Source of the DNA: Candidatus Obscuribacterium magneticum
Lineage (GTDB): Bacteria; Elusimicrobiota; Elusimicrobia; F11
Reading direction: 5' to 3'
Length of the DNA stretch: 60,950 bases
Assembly (NCBI GenBank): GCA_020523905.1
Contig: JAJAPZ010000010.1
Coordinates: 1 to 60,950, forward strand
The notes under the pieces were generated by a model. That model was not told the DNA's origin. It saw only the letters and a program-made list of their open reading frames with translations, and did not search any database. Below, one piece after another: positions 16,886 through 24,884 of the stretch (the stretch's first letter is position 1; each line of letters opens with the position of its first letter). The translations under genes were made by a program, and so were the position numbers.

Positions 16886-17775
16886 AAAACAAGTATCGAT
16901 CGGTATTCGGCTCCAAGCGGTCCCGTTATTTCAAGGAGCCCCAGACCCGGCGGCGGGTCGGTTTTCGGGGCCGGCCTCAGCGGGTCCGGTTTCGTCCGAA
17001 ATACGCCGTCTCTGTCCTGAGAGACACAGGCCGGAAATTGTGGTTCGTGTTAAAATACGGGGCGCTCGTTGGCCTTGCCACTTATGGGGTCGTGGCCGGC
17101 GTCCGCTTCTGGCAGAAAAGCCCTTGGATCCAGGTGACGTCGGTTCGCTTTGTTGGCGACATTCCCCCGGCCCTCGAGATCGAATCGCCCGTACGAGTAG
17201 GGGAAAATATCATCACCCTTCGCCCCGGTCGGTTGGAAAAAGCCATCCTTCAGCAATTTCCAGAGTTGGACCGCCTCTCTGTCCATCGGCAGTGGAATCG
17301 TTCGGTTGTGATTGAAGGGGCCTATAAAACGCCGGTGGCTCTTCTGGAAGAGGGACGCGAAACGCGGGGACTGGATGGAGGGGGCCGGTTGTTTCCCATC
17401 GGCGAGCACAATCAACCCTTGAAGCGGTTGCCGACGGTGACCCTGGCCGAAGGGGCGCTCGACCCCGCGTCCGTCTTACCGCCGGTGGCGAATTCCCTCC
17501 GACGATTGGAAAAAGGTCTCCCAAAGTTTTATTCTCTCCTCCGTCGTCTGGAAATCGACGGGATCGGCCGGGTCTTGGTGGTGCTCGAGGATGGGGTTAA
17601 AATCCACTGGGGCGAGATCGATCCGGAAGAAGATGTCTTGAAGGCGTCCCGGGTGATGAGGCTTCGCGAGAATTTCACACCGAGGGAAACGCCGGCCTAT
17701 TTGCGATTTGTGACGACCGAACGGGTGGTGATGGATGCCCACTGGGCGCCCGCCCATCCGACGCGGAAAGTTTAG
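16882..17775 (+). CDS. ftsQ: Cell division protein FtsQ, possible CTG start
   Basis: This bitopic division protein bridges the early cytosolic and late periplasmic divisome. A strongly basic cytosolic tail precedes the membrane segment WFVLKYGALVGLATYGVVAG. The POTRA domain follows (IQVTSVRFVGDIPPALEI, then LEKAILQQFPELDRLSVHRQ). The frame is open back to CTG 16882, which overlaps the ddl TGA as CTGA and has AGAGAGGG just upstream. No ATG, GTG or TTG occurs until TTG 17038. That later start has no clear ribosome-binding site and would delete the basic tail. The CTG start gives about 297 residues, close to the usual FtsQ length. Confidence 0.85.
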   Translation: MKNKYRSVFGSKRSRYFKEPQTRRRVGFRGRPQRVRFRPKYAVSVLRDTGRKLWFVLKYGALVGLATYGVVAGVRFWQKSPWIQVTSVRFVGDIPPALEIESPVRVGENIITLRPGRLEKAILQQFPELDRLSVHRQWNRSVVIEGAYKTPVALLEEGRETRGLDGGGRLFPIGEHNQPLKRLPTVTLAEGALDPASVLPPVANSLRRLEKGLPKFYSLLRRLEIDGIGRVLVVLEDGVKIHWGEIDPEEDVLKASRVMRLRENFTPRETPAYLRFVTTERVVMDAHWAPAHPTRKV

Positions 17776-17784
17776 GAGGACTCC

Positions 17785-19062
17785 TTGCCCAAACCGGAAA
17801 TTTTTACCGGTCTTGATATCGGCAGCGGCCAGGTGGTGTGCGTCATCGGGCGGAAGATGCCGGACCAGGACCAAGTCGATGTTGTCGCCGCGGCCCGGCA
17901 GAACTGCCGGGGTTTAAAAGGCGGCGTCGTCATCAACATTGAAGAAACCGCCAGCGCCATCAGCCGGGTGGTGGAAGCCACCGAAGAGATGTCCAAGGAA
18001 ACGGTCCGGGACCTCATCGTTGGCGTGCGCGGTTCCCACATTCAAACCTTTAACCATCATGGGGCCATCAACATCGCCCGCACGGACAAGGAAATCACGC
18101 CGGACGACGTGGCCCAGGTGATCGAATCCACCAAAGCCGTTCCCATCTCCACCGACCGCGAGATCATCCACGTCATCCCCCAGGATTTTGTGTTGGACCG
18201 GCAGCAGGGGGTTCCCAATCCCGTCGGCATGGAAGGGTCTCTCCTCGAGGTCGAGGTTCACATCGTGACGGCCGGCACCAGCCATCTGAACAACATCTGG
18301 CGCTCCATCAATCGGGCCGGGTTCGGGATTCGGGAGCCGATCTATGGGCTCCTGGCGGTGGGGGATGTGGTCGTGACCCAGGAAGAGAAGGATTTGGGCT
18401 GCCTTCTCATCGATTTGGGAGGATCGACCACGGGAATCTCCATCTATAGCGACGGCGGCGTCCGCTTTACGAAAGAACTCCCCATCGGATCGGAGGCCAT
18501 CACCATGGATTTGGCGCATGGCTTGAGGACCTCTCTTTCGCAGGCCAAGATCGTCAAGGAGCGCTACGGGACCGCCGTTCGTCCGTCCCGAAAACAGGTC
18601 CTTGTGACCGGGCTCGGCCAGGAAGAGACAATCGACATGGAGGAGGAGATCGTCTACACGAGCGTCGATGGCCGCACCAAAAAGACCGTGCAGCGAAACA
18701 CCCTTTTTGAATTCATCGCTCCGCGGGTGGAGGAGATTTTCACCCTGATCGGGCGGGAGCTGGAAAATTCCGGGATGTCGGAGCACGTTGTCGCCGGGGG
18801 GGCCATCATCACCGGCGGAGGCGTCATGTTGACGGGTCTGGTGAACGCGGCGGAGAAAATTTTGGAATTGCCCACGCGCCAGGGGCTTCCCCAAAACATC
18901 ATGGGGATGCCGGAAGCCGTCTGCCACCCGAGCTATGCCTCGGCGATTGGCCTCATAAATTTCCACACCATCGGGGATTGGCCCCGCACCCATAAATCCT
19001 CCCGCCGGCCCGGCGGATCACTCTTGGCCCGGTTCCGCACGATCTTTATGGATCTTTTTTAG
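17785..19062 (+). CDS. ftsA: Cell division protein FtsA
   Basis: This is a 425-residue actin-like ATPase that tethers FtsZ to the membrane. ATPase motifs are FTGLDIGSGQVVCVIG at the start, LLIDLGGSTTGISIYSDGG in the middle, and the adenosine motif GGAIITGGGVMLTGLV. The SHS2 1C domain follows phosphate loop 1 (VVAAARQNCRGLKGG region). The C-terminus ends LLARFRTIFMDLF, a plausible membrane-binding amphipathic helix. The start is TTG 17785 with a strong AGGAGGA 5 bp upstream. ftsZ follows after 9 bp. Confidence 0.96.
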   Translation: MPKPEIFTGLDIGSGQVVCVIGRKMPDQDQVDVVAAARQNCRGLKGGVVINIEETASAISRVVEATEEMSKETVRDLIVGVRGSHIQTFNHHGAINIARTDKEITPDDVAQVIESTKAVPISTDREIIHVIPQDFVLDRQQGVPNPVGMEGSLLEVEVHIVTAGTSHLNNIWRSINRAGFGIREPIYGLLAVGDVVVTQEEKDLGCLLIDLGGSTTGISIYSDGGVRFTKELPIGSEAITMDLAHGLRTSLSQAKIVKERYGTAVRPSRKQVLVTGLGQEETIDMEEEIVYTSVDGRTKKTVQRNTLFEFIAPRVEEIFTLIGRELENSGMSEHVVAGGAIITGGGVMLTGLVNAAEKILELPTRQGLPQNIMGMPEAVCHPSYASAIGLINFHTIGDWPRTHKSSRRPGGSLLARFRTIFMDLF

Positions 19063-19071
19063 ATAACGTAT

Positions 19072-20199
19072 ATGACACGGATTAAATTTACCGAAGACTT
19101 CAAGGAACAGCCCGCCATCATCCGCGTCATCGGCTTAGGGGGAGCCGGCGGGAACGCCGTCAACCGCATGATCGAAGCCAGTGTCTCCCAGGTTGAATTT
19201 ATCACCGCCAATACCGATGCCCAGGCGCTCCGGCGCAGCCTCGCCCCGGTGCGCATCCAGCTGGGTGAAAAGATCACCAAGGGATTGGGAGTGGGGGGAA
19301 ATCCCTCCCTGGGCCGTCAAGCGGCGGAGGAATCCGAAGAGAGGTTGCGGGAAGTTGTGACCGGGGTCGACATGCTTTTTGTGACCGCCGGCATGGGCGG
19401 TGGGACGGGAACGGGGTCCGCCCCTTTTGTCGCCAAAATTGCCAAATCGATGACTCCCACGCCCCTTGTTGTGGCCGTGGTGACCCGCCCTTTTCAATTC
19501 GAAGGGTTGGTGCGGTCCAATCAAGCGTCGGCCGGAATCGAAGAGCTCCGGCCTTATGTGGATACCCTCCTCATCATTCCCAACGACCGGCTTTTTGACA
19601 TCATCGATGAAAAAACGCCGACATTGGAGGCCTACCGCGTGGCGGATGACGTCCTCCGCCAGGCTGTCCAGGCCATCACCGATGTGATCACCACACACGG
19701 TCTTGTCAATGTCGACTTCGCCGATGTCAGAAGCATCATGTCGGGAGCCGGCGAGGCCTTGATGGGCATCGGCATCAACTCCGGCGCCGACCGGGCGGTC
19801 ACGGCCGCCCGCCAGGCCGTCCAATCGCCCTTGTTGGAGAATGTGTCCATCGAAGGCGCCAAGGGGGTCTTGGTGAACATCACCGGCAACAAGAATGTGA
19901 CCATGTATGAGGTTCGCGAGGTCATGGATTTTGTCAGCAGCGCCACGGCCGCTCATTCCCATGTTTTTTACGGCCAGGTTTTTGATGAGACACTCGAAGA
20001 GAAATTGAAGGTGACGGTGATTGCGACCGGTTTCCCGGCAAGGGTATCCCGTCCGGCACAAGAGCGGGCCTCGGCCGGCCAGAGGAAATTTCCCGCGCCC
20101 CCCTTAGGGGTGGGGAGCGCCAACCCCAACGAGCCCATTTTCAATGACGAACTCCGCCGCCCCGCCTATTTGCGTTTCCGCAACCGGAAGCTGAAGTAG
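19072..20199 (+). CDS. ftsZ: Cell division protein FtsZ
   Basis: This is a 375-residue tubulin-like GTPase that forms the division ring. It shows [18 protein letters not shown] at the N-terminus, the tubulin signature [10 protein letters not shown] at about residues 109-118, and the T7 loop region [18 protein letters not shown] that completes the neighbouring active site. A short proline-rich linker follows, then [14 protein letters not shown], which resembles the C-terminal FtsA-binding peptide with a basic tail. ATG 19072 is chosen. It is the last gene of the division cluster. Confidence 0.98.
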   Translation: MTRIKFTEDFKEQPAIIRVIGLGGAGGNAVNRMIEASVSQVEFITANTDAQALRRSLAPVRIQLGEKITKGLGVGGNPSLGRQAAEESEERLREVVTGVDMLFVTAGMGGGTGTGSAPFVAKIAKSMTPTPLVVAVVTRPFQFEGLVRSNQASAGIEELRPYVDTLLIIPNDRLFDIIDEKTPTLEAYRVADDVLRQAVQAITDVITTHGLVNVDFADVRSIMSGAGEALMGIGINSGADRAVTAARQAVQSPLLENVSIEGAKGVLVNITGNKNVTMYEVREVMDFVSSATAAHSHVFYGQVFDETLEEKLKVTVIATGFPARVSRPAQERASAGQRKFPAPPLGVGSANPNEPIFNDELRRPAYLRFRNRKLK

Positions 20200-20240
20200 G
20201 GCCTTTCAAAAACAGCCCGTCTTTTCTTATATAAATCATC

Positions 20241-20269
20241 TTGCAATTATGAAATTTCATCTTTAAACT
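20241..20269 (+). promoter_or_regulatory. Possible promoter of pilT
   Basis: TTGCAA (20241-20246) and TAAACT (20264-20269) are separated by 17 bp, with four of six matches each. They lie in the AT-rich 79-bp gap between ftsZ and pilT, close to the ATG at 20279. Confidence 0.35.
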
Positions 20270-20278
20270 TCATTTTGT

Positions 20279-21433
20279 ATGGAAGCCAACAACCACAGCA
20301 AGGTTCCGGACGAGGTCCACGCCGGGAATCATTCCATTGAGAAAGTCGGAAATTTGCTCAATTCCCTCATAAAAGTCATGGTGGAACGCCGGGCGTCGGA
20401 CCTCCACATCCGCTCCGGTACCCCCGCGGTGTTCCGGATCGACGGTGAACTCACCATAATTGATAAAACCGTCCTCAGTCAGGAGCTGGTCAAAGAGGTT
20501 CTCTATCTCATGCTTTCCCCCCGCCACAAAAAAATCTTTGAGGCAAAAAATGAATCCGATTTTTCTTTTGCCGCTCCCAATTTGGGCCGCTTTCGCGGGA
20601 ATGCTTTTCGCCAGCGGGGGACGGTCGCCCTGGTCTTAAGACAGATTCCCACTCAAATCCCGACTTTTTCGGAGCTCAACCTGCCAACGGTTCTGCAGAA
20701 GGTATGCCAACTTTCCCGCGGCCTTGTCTTGATCTGTGGTCCTACGGGGAGCGGCAAATCCACCACGCTGGCCTCCATGATCGATTACATCAATAACGAC
20801 CGGTCGGAACATATCGTCACCATCGAGGACCCGATTGAGTTTCTCTACAAGGATAAGAAATCGATGATCAGCCAGCGGGAATTGGGGACGGATACCATCA
20901 GTTTTAGCGAAGCTCTGAAACATGTCTTGCGGCAGGATCCGGATGTGATTCTCTTAGGGGAAATGCGGGATTTGGAGACGACCTCAACCGCCATCACCGC
21001 CGCTCAGACCGGCCACCTGGTGTTGTCGACGCTACATACGACGGACGCGGTCCAGACCATCAATCGCATACTGGATCTTTTCCCGCCCCACCAACAAAAT
21101 CAGATGCGTTTCCAGTTGTCGGATGTGATAAAAAGCGTCGTTTGCCAGCGGCTCATTCATTGCGCCAAGGAGGAAGGTCGCGTTCCCGCCTGCGAGGTGC
21201 TGGTGGTGACGGCCCTGGTCCGAAAGGCGATCGCAGAGAATCAGATGCAGGAAGTCTTGGAGGCCATACGACAGGGGCAATATTATGGAATGCAGACTTT
21301 CCACCAATCACTTCTTAAACTTTACAAGGATGGACAGATCAAATTAGAGGCTGCTTTGGAAGCCGCCTCCAATCCCGAAGAACTCATGATGGCCATCCGC
21401 GGCATCACGCAAGGCTCCGAAGGCTTGACGTAA
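20279..21433 (+). CDS. pilT: Type IV pilus twitching motility ATPase PilT
   Basis: This is a 384-residue hexameric ATPase that powers pilus retraction. It has the N-terminal ASDLHIRSGTPAVFRIDG, Walker A CGPTGSGKSTTLASMID (about residue 153), the Asp box VTIEDPIEFLY, Walker B DVILLGEMRDLET and the His box TGHLVLSTLHTTDA. The C-terminal region GQYYGMQTFHQSLLKLY is the form seen in PilT rather than PilB. No other pilus genes are nearby, so partner genes must be elsewhere. It lies 79 bp after ftsZ and may have its own promoter. PilU is the main alternative. Confidence 0.93.
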   Translation: MEANNHSKVPDEVHAGNHSIEKVGNLLNSLIKVMVERRASDLHIRSGTPAVFRIDGELTIIDKTVLSQELVKEVLYLMLSPRHKKIFEAKNESDFSFAAPNLGRFRGNAFRQRGTVALVLRQIPTQIPTFSELNLPTVLQKVCQLSRGLVLICGPTGSGKSTTLASMIDYINNDRSEHIVTIEDPIEFLYKDKKSMISQRELGTDTISFSEALKHVLRQDPDVILLGEMRDLETTSTAITAAQTGHLVLSTLHTTDAVQTINRILDLFPPHQQNQMRFQLSDVIKSVVCQRLIHCAKEEGRVPACEVLVVTALVRKAIAENQMQEVLEAIRQGQYYGMQTFHQSLLKLYKDGQIKLEAALEAASNPEELMMAIRGITQGSEGLT

Positions 21434-21468
21434 TCTCTTTCCGACACGCCGACCCCCTCCGTTAATTT

Positions 21469-21477
21469 TGCTATACT
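21469..21477 (+). promoter_or_regulatory. Extended -10 promoter, probably for tRNA-Lys/tRNA-Glu
   Basis: TGCTATACT is an extended -10 element (TGn followed by TATACT, five of six matches). It lies about 70 bp before tRNA-Lys and just after the pilT stop. No convincing -35 box is present, as is acceptable for extended -10 promoters. Confidence 0.4.
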
Positions 21478-21545
21478 TCCTTCTGTCGCTGGTGAGGTCA
21501 GATTTTGATCGTTCATCAGCGATTTGTTGTTTAAAGTGGTCTTTT

Positions 21546-21618
21546 GAGCCCGTAGCTCAGCTGGTAGAGCATACGACTTTTAATCGTAGGGTCGCGAGTT
21601 CGAATCTCGCCGGGCTCA
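21546..21618 (+). tRNA. tRNA-Lys (anticodon TTT)
   Basis: The cloverleaf is complete over 73 nt. The acceptor stem is GAGCCCG with CGGGCTC and discriminator A, the anticodon loop CTTTTAA, and the T arm GCGAGTTCGAATCTCGC. CCA is not encoded. Lys-TTT is a natural substrate of the mnmA product encoded in this window. Confidence 0.97.
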
Positions 21619-21726
21619 TAATTTTGCCTAACGGCAAAATTAACGAATGGTCAATAGTTTATAGATACATGATCCATTTGCCATTGACTATGGACTATAA
21701 ACTAAATTTGGCGAAGCCAAATTTTC
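21619..21726. other. tRNA-Lys to tRNA-Glu spacer with three inverted repeats
   Basis: A 10-bp perfect stem (TAATTTTGCC, 21619-21628, with 21633-21642) begins directly after the tRNA-Lys discriminator base. TAGTTTATAG (21655-21664) pairs with 21695-21704. AAATTTGGC (21704-21712) pairs with 21716-21724 just before tRNA-Glu. These may be processing hairpins or remnants of a short repeat. No coding sequence is seen. Confidence 0.6.
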
Positions 21727-21798
21727 GCCCCCATAGACTAGCGGATAGGTCGCAGCCCTTTCAAGGCTGAAACAGGGGTTCGATTCCCCTTGGGGGCA
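21727..21798 (+). tRNA. tRNA-Glu (anticodon TTC)
   Basis: 72 nt: acceptor GCCCCCA with TGGGGGC and discriminator A, anticodon loop CTTTCAA in stem CAGCC/GGCTG, T arm GGGGTTCGATTCCCC. CCA is not encoded. Its last 16 bases (21783-21798) are repeated at 21852-21867. Confidence 0.97.
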
Positions 21799-21851
21799 CC
21801 CTTCGACTTCGCTCAGGGTGCCGATGGTGAGCGAGCGAAGCGAGTCGAACC
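21799..21851. repeat. tRNA-associated repeat after tRNA-Glu
   Basis: This 53-bp palindromic sequence (TTCGACTTCGCTCAGG and GCGAAGCGAGTCGAA halves) is flanked by an exact 16-bp direct repeat. The repeat ATTCCCCTTGGGGGCA is the tRNA-Glu 3' end at 21783-21798 and recurs at 21852-21867. Related elements abut tRNA-Thr and tRNA-Phe. Confidence 0.75.
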
Positions 21852-21891
21852 ATTCCCCTTGGGGGCAAAAATTTCCTCTCTCTTGAATCCG

Positions 21892-23148
21892 ATGGATCAA
21901 AAAGATCTTCTTGTGGTCGACATTTCTCAAAGAGCCCGAAAAAAGTTGGAGGAGGGCGGGCTCTGGATTTTTTCCAATGAAGTGGCCATGACGAAACCCT
22001 TTCCGGAGCCGGGGACGTGGTGTTGGTTTCAATGTCAGGGGGAGGTGGCCGGCACGGGGTATTTTAACCCGCATTCGTTGATTGCGGGGCGGGTGGTGAG
22101 CCTCGCAAAAACCTCGGATATCCAAGCTCTCCTTCGCCATCGTTTAGAGGCGGCATTTCGGCGGCGCCTCCGCCTTCAAAGGGAAGGATCAGTGCGGCTT
22201 GTTTTTTCAGAGGCGGATTTTCTCCCCGGCCTCGTCATCGACTGGTATTCGGAAGTTGCGGTCATGAAAAGTAATACCGCTGGCATCGACCGGGTGCTGC
22301 CGGAGTTGGAGATTCTTGTTCCAAAGGTTCTAAAAGAGGTTTTTCATGTTGATTTGAAAGCGCTCGTCGTCCGGGCGGATTCCTCGATCCGTCAATTGGA
22401 GAAGGTGGAGACCTTTTCCCGGATTGTCTTTGGGGAGGAGAGCCTCGTACGGAATGGAGTGGCGACGGAGGGGTCCGTTCATTACGCCGCCGACTTTCTG
22501 GAAGGTCAAAAAACAGGCTTTTTTCTTGACCAGCGGGACAACCGGTGGTTCATGACAACGCTGGTGCCGGAACCTGAAAGGCGGCTGGTGCTGGACCTCT
22601 TTTCCTATTCCGGCGGGTGGGGCCTTTTGGAGTTAAAGAAGGGCGCGGACCATGTCACCTTTGTGGATGAAAGCAGGGAGGCGATGAGACTCATTGAGCG
22701 GGGCCTGGCCCTCAATAAAATTCAATCCCATCGGGCGCGGTTGGTGTGCGAAGACGTTTTTGATTTTTTGGAGAAGGACAAGGATCTTTATGACGTCGTC
22801 ATCGCGGATCCACCGGCTTTCATGCGATCCAAGAAAGACCATCCCCGCGGGATGAAAGCCTACGAGAAACTCAACCGGCTGGCGTGGCGGCGCTTAAGAG
22901 AAGAAGGGATGTTGGTCAGCTGCAGCTGCAGTTATCATTTATCCGAAAGCGATTTTGTTGAGGTCTTAAGCCGGGCTGTCGCGAAAGAAAAGGGGGTCGC
23001 CCATATCATATACCGCGGCCGCCAAGCCGGCGACCACCCTGTCCTTCTTTCCATGCCCGAAACCTACTATCTGAAATGCATCGGCTTGAAGAAACTCAAG
23101 GTGAATGATACCGAACTTGATAAAGTGTCCCCTTCACCGGACGGTTAG
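21892..23148 (+). CDS. rlmI: RlmI/RlmK-type class I rRNA (cytosine-5) methyltransferase
   Basis: This SAM-dependent methyltransferase of about 418 residues probably modifies 23S rRNA. The N-terminal PUA-like domain (LLVVDISQRARKKLEEGGLW, GYFNPHSLIAGRVVS) is followed by the EEHD-like linker. The Rossmann methyltransferase carries LDLFSYSGGWGLLEL for SAM binding, VTFVDESREAM, VVIADPPAFMRSKK and LVSCSCSYHL with the catalytic cysteine pair. ATG 21892 is chosen because the upstream codons run through the tRNA-Glu repeat region. The stop TAG (23146-23148) lies inside tRNA-Val, so the last codons overlap the first ten bases of that tRNA. Specificity (RlmI, RlmK or a relative) is not certain. Confidence 0.88.
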   Translation: MDQKDLLVVDISQRARKKLEEGGLWIFSNEVAMTKPFPEPGTWCWFQCQGEVAGTGYFNPHSLIAGRVVSLAKTSDIQALLRHRLEAAFRRRLRLQREGSVRLVFSEADFLPGLVIDWYSEVAVMKSNTAGIDRVLPELEILVPKVLKEVFHVDLKALVVRADSSIRQLEKVETFSRIVFGEESLVRNGVATEGSVHYAADFLEGQKTGFFLDQRDNRWFMTTLVPEPERRLVLDLFSYSGGWGLLELKKGADHVTFVDESREAMRLIERGLALNKIQSHRARLVCEDVFDFLEKDKDLYDVVIADPPAFMRSKKDHPRGMKAYEKLNRLAWRRLREEGMLVSCSCSYHLSESDFVEVLSRAVAKEKGVAHIIYRGRQAGDHPVLLSMPETYYLKCIGLKKLKVNDTELDKVSPSPDG

Positions 23149-23210
23149 CTCAGCGGAAGAGCACTGCCCTTACAAGGCAGGGGTCGCAGGTTCAAATCCT
23201 GCACCGTCCA
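23139..23210 (+). tRNA. tRNA-Val (anticodon TAC)
   Basis: 72 nt: acceptor GGACGGT with ACCGTCC and discriminator A, anticodon loop CTTACAA in stem CTGCC/GGCAG, T arm GCAGGTTCAAATCCTGC. CCA is not encoded. The upstream methyltransferase gene ends inside the first ten bases. Confidence 0.96.
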
Positions 23211-23277
23211 GGCCTTATTTTTTCAGTTTGCTGGTGAAGGGCCGTCCAAAAATGGATATGATCACCCCTCCGTTGGT

Positions 23278-23283
23278 TATAAT
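23278..23283 (+). promoter_or_regulatory. Possible -10 box of the alpha-glucan operon
   Basis: A perfect TATAAT lies 30 bp before the malQ ATG in an otherwise featureless gap after tRNA-Val. No good -35 box is present at the expected distance, so this is a weak call. Confidence 0.35.
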
Positions 23284-23312
23284 GATTCAATACGATCGGT
23301 TTTAAACCCTAC

Positions 23313-24878
23313 ATGGCAGAAAATCTCTCACTGAGTCATCGGGCAAGCGGTGTTTTGTTGCACCCGACCTCTTTGCCGGGCCCACATGGGATCGGCGACC
23401 TGGGGCTGGAGGCTTATCGTTTTGCGGATTTTCTTTACGAAGCCGGGCAGAGTTGGTGGCAGATGTTTCCCCTGGGGCCCTTGGGGATCGGAAACTCGCC
23501 CTACCAAACCCTTTCGGCATTTGCCGGAAATCCTCTCCTCATCAGTCTCGAATTGTTGGTGGAGGAGGGACTCCTTAAGGCCAATGACATTCGGCCGCGT
23601 CCGGCACTCAAGTCAAACCGGGTGGACTATCGGGCGGTGCGATCCTTTAAAGCCCCCCTTTTCAGGAAAGCGTTCATTGAATTTCAACGGTTGAAGCGCC
23701 ATAAAAAAGGGTCGGAATTCGATTCTTTTTGTACTCGTAACGCTGATTGGCTGTCGGATTACACTTTTTTTTGTGCTTTGAAAAAGAAACACCGGGGGGT
23801 TTCATGGGTGGAATGGGAGCCCGAGGCGCGGTCGGGCAAAGCCTCTGTGCTGGCGCGACTGCTAAAATCCCTGCAGGAGGATATCCACTATTGCCAGTTT
23901 TTACAGTATCAGTTTTTCCGTCAATGGACTGCTTTGAAGGATTACTGTAATAAGAAGGATGTCGGATTGATCGGCGATATCCCCATCTTTATTGCTCACG
24001 ACAGCGCGGATGTCTGGGCGAATCCGGGCCTTTTCTGGTTGGGGCCCGATGGACGCCCGACCGTTGTGGCCGGGGTGCCCCCCGATTATTTCAGCAAGAA
24101 GGGGCAGCTCTGGGGCAATCCTCTTTACCGTTGGGCGGTCCTCAAAGAGCGCGGCTACGATTGGTGGATCCATCGCTTTAAGACGTCGTTCGAGCGGTTT
24201 GATGCCGTGCGGTTGGATCATTTCATCGGTTTCACGCGGTATTGGGAGGTGCCGGCGAAAAGCCTCACCGCGGAGCGGGGCCGGTGGGTGCAGGGACCCG
24301 GCGCCGGGTTCTTTAAAAAAGTCCTTGGTGCCCTGGGACCACTGGAACTCATCGCCGAAGATTTGGGGGTGGTGACGCCGGAAGTGGTCGCTCTCCGGGA
24401 GCAGTTTAATTTCCCGGGCTTAAAGGTTCTGCAGTTCGCCTTTGGCGGGGGCGCCGACGCCCAGTGCTTTCTTCCTCATTGCCACGTCCGCCGCTGCGTC
24501 GTTTACACGGGAACCCACGACAACGACACAACCGTGGGCTGGTTCAAAGGCCGCAGCTCCAAATTCAGCACCCGTTCCCGGCAACAGATTGAAAAAGAAC
24601 GCCGCATTGCCCTTGCGTATATGAGCACCCCCGGGCGCGAGGTCCATTGGGATTTGATTCGCCTGGCGATGATGTCCGTGGCGGATACCTTGATCATTCC
24701 GACGCAAGATATTTTGGGCCTGGGTTCCGAAGCCCGGATGAACCGGCCGGGGACCGTCGAGGGCAATTGGGAATGGCGGATGCACCGCTCGGCCCTCACG
24801 ACGTCTGTGACCAAACGACTTCATGACATGACCCGGATTTATTGTCGACTTCCTGCCCGGAATACCAAGAGCAAATAA
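23313..24878 (+). CDS. malQ: 4-alpha-glucanotransferase (amylomaltase) MalQ
   Basis: This 521-residue GH77 enzyme moves alpha-1,4-glucan segments between maltooligosaccharides. Family features are SGVLLHPTSLPGPHGIGDLG at the start and WWQMFPLGPLGIGNSPYQ. The nucleophile is the Asp of FDAVRLDHFIGF, the acid/base Glu is in LIAEDLGVVTPEV, and the stabilising Asp is in YTGTHDNDTTVGWF. No ribosome-binding site is obvious before ATG 23313. glgE follows after 6 bp, so they are co-transcribed. In this context it probably remodels linear maltodextrins released from or fed to glycogen. Confidence 0.96.
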   Translation: MAENLSLSHRASGVLLHPTSLPGPHGIGDLGLEAYRFADFLYEAGQSWWQMFPLGPLGIGNSPYQTLSAFAGNPLLISLELLVEEGLLKANDIRPRPALKSNRVDYRAVRSFKAPLFRKAFIEFQRLKRHKKGSEFDSFCTRNADWLSDYTFFCALKKKHRGVSWVEWEPEARSGKASVLARLLKSLQEDIHYCQFLQYQFFRQWTALKDYCNKKDVGLIGDIPIFIAHDSADVWANPGLFWLGPDGRPTVVAGVPPDYFSKKGQLWGNPLYRWAVLKERGYDWWIHRFKTSFERFDAVRLDHFIGFTRYWEVPAKSLTAERGRWVQGPGAGFFKKVLGALGPLELIAEDLGVVTPEVVALREQFNFPGLKVLQFAFGGGADAQCFLPHCHVRRCVVYTGTHDNDTTVGWFKGRSSKFSTRSRQQIEKERRIALAYMSTPGREVHWDLIRLAMMSVADTLIIPTQDILGLGSEARMNRPGTVEGNWEWRMHRSALTTSVTKRLHDMTRIYCRLPARNTKSK

Positions 24879-24884
24879 AGCCCT

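Noticed and set aside
17914..18993. Antisense reading frame of 359 codons across ftsA
   Set aside because: It is a shadow of ftsA with no recognisable domain and no separate signals.
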